In this document: positions 6,257 through 10,235 of the stretch, piece after piece
How positions within the stretch are numbered: position 1 is the stretch's first letter
Layout of the letters: each line of letters begins with the position of its first letter
Assembly (NCBI GenBank): GCA_964505325.1
Contig: CAZDHT010000202.1
Coordinates: 1-10,235 of the forward strand
Direction of reading: 5' to 3'
From: CAZDHT01 sp964505325
Lineage (GTDB): Bacteria > Planctomycetota > PUPC01
DNA length: 10,235 bases
Made by a program: the position numbers and the translations under genes
The notes under the pieces: generated by a model
What the model was told of the DNA's origin: nothing
Seen by the model: only the letters and a program-made list of their open reading frames with translations
The model's database searches: none

Positions 6257-6308
6257 GTCGTTGTCGGCCGCCGCCACGGAGGCATTGGCAACAGGGCACT
6301 GACACGTT

Positions 6309-7979
6309 ATGCCGGAAGACAAGAAACCAACCCAACTGACTGACGCGGTAGCCAAGGACGCAGAATCCCTCTTGAGCGTCGAGCCGCAACTGGCGGAGCT
6401 GGTGACTTCGTGGCTGGGGAATCTGCGTGACGGACTGGGCGAACGCGGCGAGCCGGGCCGCAAGGAGTATGTGGGCCGGATCGTCCGCGTCGCCGACGGC
6501 GTGACCACCGTCACGGGGCTGCCCGACGCGCGTTTCAACGAACTGCTCCGCTTCCCGAACGATGTCTACGGCCTCGTGTTCAACCTCGACCCCGAAGACA
6601 TCGGCTGCGTCCTGCTCGGCGACGACACGGAACTCTCCGCCGGCGATCCCGTGTGGCTGACCGGCGAGGTGGTGGTCGTACCCGTGGGCGACGCACTGCT
6701 CGGCCGCGTGGTGGATGCGCTCGGCCGGCCGCTGGATGGCGAAGGCGCCGTCGAGGCCGAGGCCCGCAAACCCATCGAACAGGAAGCCCCCCCCATCCTT
6801 GACCGTGAGCCGGTCGTCCAGCAGCTCGTGACCGGCATCAAGGCGGTTGACGCGCTGATCCCCATCGGGCGCGGCCAGCGCGAGCTGATCGTCGGCGACC
6901 GGGCCGTCGGCAAGACCGCCCTCGCCGTCGACACCATTCTCAGCCAGCGCGAGACCGACATCATCAGTATCTACGTCGCGATCGGCCAGAAGACCTCCAC
7001 CGTGAAACGCGTGGCCGAGTCGCTGCAGAGGCACGGCGTGATGCGCCGGTCGATCATCGTATGTGCCGATGCCGACGACTCCCCCGGCCTGCAGTTCATC
7101 GCGCCTTACGCCGCCACCACCATGGGCGAACACTTCATGAGGAAGGGGCGGGACGTGCTCATCATCTACGACGATCTCACCCGCCACGCCCGCGCCTACC
7201 GCGAGATCTCGCTCCTCCTGCGCCGCCCGCCCGGACGCGAGGCCTATCCCGGCGACGTCTTCTTCATCCACTCGCGGCTTCTCGAACGGGCCACCCGGCT
7301 CAAGCAGGAGGCCGGCGGCGGAAGCCTGACCGCCCTGCCCATCGTCGAGACCCAGGCAAAGAACCTGTCCGCGTACATCCCCACGAATCTCATCTCCATC
7401 ACCGACGGCCAGATCTTCCTCGACCCCGACCTGTTCTACAAGGGCGTCAAGCCGGCCATTCACGTCGGCAAGTCCGTGTCGCGCGTCGGCGGCAGGACCC
7501 AGCTCCCCGCGATCCGCGCCGTCGCCAAGCAACTGCGGCTCGAATACGCCCAGTTCGCCGAGCTTGAGATGTTCACCCGCTTCGGCGCCACCGTGGAAGA
7601 GGAGACGCAGAAGAAGATCGGCCGCGGCCGGCGCATCCGCGAGATCCTCAAACAGCCGCGCCTGGACCCCGTCAGCGCCGGAGAAGAGGTGGCCATTCTG
7701 CTCTCTGTCGACCGCGGCATCGTCGACAACATCGCCATCGAGAAGCTGGCGCCGTTCCAACGGGCGCTGCGAGAGAGCGTTCGGTCGAAGCACGGCGACC
7801 TGCTGGACAAGATCGAGAAGGGCGGCGATCTCGAGGACGCCGAGTGGAACACGCTGGCCGACGCCGTCGCTGATGTTGCCCGGGACTTTGCCGAGAAACC
7901 GGCCTCACCGAGGCCGGCCACAGAAGAGGCCGAGCAAGAGAAACAACAGGTGCAGGAGGGACCAAGTGGTGCCGAGTAA
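6309..7979 (+). CDS. atpA: N-type ATPase subunit alpha
   Basis: 556 residues. The nucleotide-binding but non-catalytic subunit that alternates with beta in the head. Walker A is GDRAVGKT (196-203) and the Walker B region is VLIIYDDL (283-290). The alpha/beta signature PAIHVGKSVS (382-391) is followed by the arginine finger Arg392 in SRVGG. The segments GRVVDALGRPLDG (132-144) and YAATTMGEHFMRKGRDVLI (267-285) are family hallmarks. The N-terminus has about 50 residues before the first barrel strand (EYVGRIVRVADGV), and the C-terminus ends in a Glu/Gln/Pro tail. The start at 6309 lacks a near Shine-Dalgarno (GGAGG lies about 26 nt away at 6278-6282). An in-frame TGA at 6300-6302 rules out a longer protein. 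Confidence 0.95.
   Translation: MPEDKKPTQLTDAVAKDAESLLSVEPQLAELVTSWLGNLRDGLGERGEPGRKEYVGRIVRVADGVTTVTGLPDARFNELLRFPNDVYGLVFNLDPEDIGCVLLGDDTELSAGDPVWLTGEVVVVPVGDALLGRVVDALGRPLDGEGAVEAEARKPIEQEAPPILDREPVVQQLVTGIKAVDALIPIGRGQRELIVGDRAVGKTALAVDTILSQRETDIISIYVAIGQKTSTVKRVAESLQRHGVMRRSIIVCADADDSPGLQFIAPYAATTMGEHFMRKGRDVLIIYDDLTRHARAYREISLLLRRPPGREAYPGDVFFIHSRLLERATRLKQEAGGGSLTALPIVETQAKNLSAYIPTNLISITDGQIFLDPDLFYKGVKPAIHVGKSVSRVGGRTQLPAIRAVAKQLRLEYAQFAELEMFTRFGATVEEETQKKIGRGRRIREILKQPRLDPVSAGEEVAILLSVDRGIVDNIAIEKLAPFQRALRESVRSKHGDLLDKIEKGGDLEDAEWNTLADAVADVARDFAEKPASPRPATEEAEQEKQQVQEGPSGAE
7954..7960 (+). promoter_or_regulatory. Strong ribosome binding site before a GTG at the atpA/atpG junction
   Basis: AGGAGGG lies 8 nt before GTG 7969 within the end of atpA. 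The GTG opens a short frame (MPSNRQ..., stop TGA 8041-8043) that reads through the heptamer repeat and overlaps the atpG ATG at 8036. It is either the former atpG initiation site or a leader that couples atpG translation to atpA. Confidence 0.5.
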
Positions 7980-7989
7980 CCGTCAGGCC

Positions 7990-8017
7990 ATTCCGCAATC
8001 CGCATTCCGCATTCCGC
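7990..8017 (+). repeat. Solo copy of the ATTCCGC/AATCCGC heptamer repeat
   Basis: Four tandem heptamers (ATTCCGC, AATCCGC, ATTCCGC, ATTCCGC). Positions 7992-8011 are identical to 3447-3466 and reverse-complementary to 3012-3031. There is no associated gene here. It sits between atpA and atpG, like a solo end of the S23 element. Confidence 0.9.
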
Positions 8018-8018
8018 A

Positions 8019-8037
8019 ATCGGAGCTTCGCTCCGAT
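8019..8037 (+). promoter_or_regulatory. Hairpin enclosing the atpG start codon
   Basis: ATCGGAGC (8019-8026), loop TTC, GCTCCGAT (8030-8037): a perfect 8-bp stem. The 5' arm contains GGAG (8022-8025), 10 nt before the ATG. The 3' arm contains the first two bases of the ATG (8036-8038). Folding in mRNA would hide both the ribosome site and the start codon, and a ribosome reading the upstream short frame would open it. There is no T-tract, so it is not a terminator. Confidence 0.6.
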
Positions 8038-8890
8038 GCCTGACCGCCGCCAAATCGAGAGGCAGCTCCAGACCATCGAGGGATTGCGTGACATCATTCA
8101 CTCGATGCGCTCGCTCGCGGCCACCTACCTGAGCCGGGCCGAGGAGCGCCTCGACGGCGTCCGCGCTTACGCCGAGACGGTCGGCCGCGCCATCGAGGAT
8201 TGCCTGTTCGGGCGCGAAATCCGCCTGCCGCAGAGCCAAGCCAGGCAGACGGCCATCCTGGCGTTCTTCTCGGAGCAGGGGCTGTGCGGGCGCTTCAACG
8301 AGGTGATGGCCGAGGCCGCCGCCAAGCACGCCGCGACCGTCGACTCGCCACAATTCATCGTCGTGGGCAAGCGCGGCCCCGCCTTGCTGCGGAGGGCGAA
8401 GCTCCCGGTCCTCGCCGAGCTGCCGTCCACGACCTCGCCGGACGGCGTCGACGCAGTCATTCACCAGGTCGCAAGGGTGGTGCTCGAGCTGCACGCGCGC
8501 GGCGCGTTCGCCCAACTGTATCTCCTTTACGCGCGGTACTTGTCGCCGGGGCGAATCGAGCCCACGTTCGAACGCGTCCTCCCGCTCGACCTCTCGCAAT
8601 GGCGTGCGACAGAGAAGCCGCGCACAGCGCCGCCGCGGCTGGCCCTTTCACGGCTGGAGCTCCTGTGGGGGCTGGTGTTCGAGTTCGCCTTCATCTCGCT
8701 CTACCGCGCCTTCACCGAGAGTCTCGCCGGTGAGAACGGCATGCGCCTTCAGTCCATGGAGGCCGCCAAGAGCAACATTGACGACACCCTGGACGACCTC
8801 CAGCTCCAGGCGCGGATCCAGCGCCAGAACGAGATCACCGAGGAACTGCTCGACGTGGTCTCGGGAGCAGAGGCGTTGAGACCGTCGTAG
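8036..8890 (+). CDS. atpG: N-type ATPase subunit gamma
   Basis: 284 residues; the central rotor shaft linking the c-ring to the alpha/beta head. The N-terminal coiled-coil helix is RRQIERQLQTIEGLRDIIHSMRSLA, and the C-terminal helix MRLQSMEAAKSNIDDTL followed by RQNEITEELLDVVSGAEAL (about 263-281) matches the family end (RQxxITxEL..VVxGAxAL). The middle domain is diverged, as usual for N-ATPase gamma. The start at ATG 8036 lies within a hairpin just after a heptamer repeat. A GTG at 7969 with a stronger ribosome site encodes a similar beginning (MPSNRQ versus MPDRRQ) in another frame. Last gene of the operon; no clear terminator follows. Confidence 0.92.
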   Translation: MPDRRQIERQLQTIEGLRDIIHSMRSLAATYLSRAEERLDGVRAYAETVGRAIEDCLFGREIRLPQSQARQTAILAFFSEQGLCGRFNEVMAEAAAKHAATVDSPQFIVVGKRGPALLRRAKLPVLAELPSTTSPDGVDAVIHQVARVVLELHARGAFAQLYLLYARYLSPGRIEPTFERVLPLDLSQWRATEKPRTAPPRLALSRLELLWGLVFEFAFISLYRAFTESLAGENGMRLQSMEAAKSNIDDTLDDLQLQARIQRQNEITEELLDVVSGAEALRPS

Positions 8891-8935
8891 GGGCCGACCG
8901 CTCAAGGGTTTGGCTCACCCTCTGGGCCTCCTGAC

Positions 8936-8996
8936 ACAGACGCGCGGCGGCTCGCCGGCTGCCCGGCCTCGCGGTTTGACAGTTTTGCGCGTCTGT
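8936..8996. repeat. 10-bp inverted repeat spanning the radical SAM promoter
   Basis: ACAGACGCGC (8936-8945) and GCGCGTCTGT (8987-8996) are perfect reverse complements 41 nt apart. The second arm lies in the spacer of the predicted promoter. It could be an operator pair, or chance in GC-rich DNA. Confidence 0.4.
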
Positions 8997-9004
8997 TGTA
9001 GAAT
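8976..9004 (+). promoter_or_regulatory. Predicted sigma70-type promoter of the radical SAM gene
   Basis: A perfect -35 box TTGACA (8976-8981), a 17-nt spacer and a -10 box TAGAAT (8999-9004). The start would be near 9011, leaving a leader of about 98 nt. It separates the radical SAM gene from the ATPase operon as its own unit. A dyad, ATCAAG (9003-9008) / CTTGAT (9016-9021), covers the expected start point and may be an operator. A second small dyad, CCTGT (9022-9026) / ACAGG (9033-9037), follows. Confidence 0.65.
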
Positions 9005-9108
9005 CAAGGTAATGGCTTGATCCTGTTTAAGGACAGGCCAGGGTCACCGCAACGAGTGCACAGGCTGGCGGGGCGGCCATTTCTGCGTCACCCTCGGCGG
9101 ACAGCGCG

Positions 9109-10020
9109 ATGGAAGAGCAGCCGTCATCGGTCCGACCGCAGTGGGAGACGGAGTTGCCGGCGCTGCAACTGCCCGAACGGCACAACTACATTGCGGCGTT
9201 TCTGACGCTCGGCTGCAATTATCGCTGCCCGTACTGCATTAACCGCTTCGGCGATGCGGACACGCTCTACGGGACCATGCCCGGCGACCAGTGGCTCAGG
9301 GCGCTCAACCGCCTGGTGTCCCGGCCGGACCTGCCCGTGACCCTCCAGGGCGGCGAGCCCAGCCTCCACCCGGATTTTTGCCAGATCATCAACGGCCTGC
9401 GCCCGGACCTGAGCATCGACATTCTCACGAACCTTCAGTTCGACGTGGACGAGTTCATGGCCAAGGTCCCCGCTGAACGGGTCCGCCGCGACGCCCCTTA
9501 CGCCTCAATCCGGGTGTCGTACCACCCGGTGGTGATGGCCCTGGAGGACATCAAGCCGAAGGTGCTGAAACTGCTGGCGAACGGCTATTCCGCTGGGATC
9601 TGGGCGGTCGAGCACCCGCCGCACATGGATGAGATCGAACAGGCGCGGGCCGAGTGCTTCCGCGAGGGAATTGACTTCCGCTTCAAGGAATTCCTGGGCG
9701 TGTACAAGGGCCGGCTGTATGGAACGTACAAGTATCCGGAAGCCGTGAGCGGAAAACCGGGCCCGCCAGTGGAGTGCCGCACGTCGGAGCTCATCATCGG
9801 CCCGGACGGCCATGTCTTTCGCTGCCACAGCGACCTGTACCAGAAGCGGGCCCCGGTTGGCCACATCTGCAACGCAAACTTCCGCATCGGCGACATTTAC
9901 CGCGAGTGCGACCAGTTCGGCTTCTGCAACCCGTGTGATGTCAAGGTCAAGACCAATCGGTTTCAGAAGTACGGCCACACGTCCGTAGACATCCGCTTTC
10001 GCATGGGCAGGGGGCAGTAA
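9109..10020 (+). CDS. Radical SAM protein with SPASM/twitch-like C-terminal cysteines
   Basis: 303 residues from ATG 9109; the ribosome site is weak. The [4Fe-4S]/SAM motif is CNYRCPYC (Cys36, Cys40, Cys43), and GGEP (81-84) is the second radical SAM hallmark. The C-terminal part has CRTSELIIGPDGHVFRC (Cys223, Cys239) with the IxPDGxVxxC pattern of SPASM/twitch domains. Further cysteines are Cys254, Cys267, Cys273 and Cys276 (ECDQFGFCNPCD). It probably holds at least one auxiliary iron-sulfur cluster. SPASM-type enzymes modify peptides, proteins or sugars, but no substrate peptide gene is recognised nearby, so the reaction is unknown. It has its own promoter, and its link to the ATPase operon is probably positional only. 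Confidence 0.85.
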   Translation: MEEQPSSVRPQWETELPALQLPERHNYIAAFLTLGCNYRCPYCINRFGDADTLYGTMPGDQWLRALNRLVSRPDLPVTLQGGEPSLHPDFCQIINGLRPDLSIDILTNLQFDVDEFMAKVPAERVRRDAPYASIRVSYHPVVMALEDIKPKVLKLLANGYSAGIWAVEHPPHMDEIEQARAECFREGIDFRFKEFLGVYKGRLYGTYKYPEAVSGKPGPPVECRTSELIIGPDGHVFRCHSDLYQKRAPVGHICNANFRIGDIYRECDQFGFCNPCDVKVKTNRFQKYGHTSVDIRFRMGRGQ

Positions 10021-10235
10021 CGAGCCGGCCTGCGAGAAAGAGCCAACGCCGTAACGTATTGCCAACGCGGCCTTGGCCTCTGACCTCTGCTCCTGAGAGC
10101 CACCCGAACGCGAGTCGCAGGCAAGAGGCAACTCCGCCGAAGCGGCTGCGTCGCTCTCGCGAAGGCGGACGCCTGCCTCACGAGTTGATATTCTGATTGG
10201 GGGCCGGTCGGACAGGCGGATTCTTTTTGTGGCAC
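10021..10235. other. Downstream region without a supported gene
   Basis: No convincing coding frame: the antisense frame across it is Arg/Pro-rich and overlaps the radical SAM gene. It contains short dyads (GGCCTTGGCC; CCGC-CGAA-GCGG; GCAGGC with GCCTGC) and a direct repeat GCCAACGC at 10042 and 10061. None has a T-tract typical of a terminator, and no function is assigned. Confidence 0.4.

Noticed and set aside
8019..8037. Hairpin as an intrinsic terminator between atpA and atpG
   Set aside because: There is no T-tract, and it contains the atpG start codon, so a translational role is more likely.
8905..8921. AGGGT/ACCCT stem after atpG as a terminator
   Set aside because: The stem is only 5 bp with a 7-nt loop and no T run; too weak to call.
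9963..10235. Antisense frame at the right edge
   Set aside because: Its 5' portion lies in unassigned DNA and its 3' portion shadows the radical SAM gene; Arg/Pro-rich with no domain.

Overview
The window holds a complete N-type ATPase operon (a distinct branch of bacterial F-type rotary ATPases, gene order atpD-C-Q-R-B-E-F-A-G). It is flanked by the 3' part of a kelch-like beta-propeller gene on the left and a radical SAM gene on the right. All genes read on the + strand. The DNA is GC-rich. The N-ATPase, the S23/Avd-type four-helix-bundle gene with heptameric GCGGAWT repeats, and the propeller protein together suggest a Planctomycetota or related environmental bacterium. This is inference only, because no rRNA or other lineage marker is present and N-ATPase operons move between phyla.

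Layout. 3-1331: propeller protein, missing its 5' end. 1332-1582: intergenic region with a large imperfect palindrome (1343-1428, REP/MITE-like) and then a sigma70-like promoter (TTGACG-17-GATAAT, 1467-1495). 1583-8890: the ATPase operon, encoding beta, epsilon, AtpQ, AtpR, a, c, a b subunit with a delta-like C-terminus, alpha and gamma. There is no separate delta gene; the C-terminal domain of AtpF appears to replace it. Most junctions within the operon are tight (ATGA overlaps or short gaps). 8891-9108: gap with a near-consensus promoter (TTGACA-17-TAGAAT) and several dyads. 9109-10020: radical SAM protein with extra C-terminal cysteines. 10021-10235: no supported gene.

The most interesting structure is an insertion between atpD and atpC. 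A roughly 460-bp unit carries an S23/Avd-like gene. It is bounded by a perfect 20-bp inverted repeat made of 7-bp units and flanked by a 4-bp TTGA direct repeat. Removing the unit rebuilds an ordinary junction in which the atpD stop is followed one base later by the atpC ATG, with AGGAG 9 nt upstream of that ATG. A third exact copy of the 20-mer, without a gene, lies between atpA and atpG next to a hairpin that contains the atpG start codon. The window therefore shows a small repeat/four-helix-bundle element that has colonised a housekeeping-type operon at translation-start junctions, and it may affect mRNA folding, processing and subunit stoichiometry.
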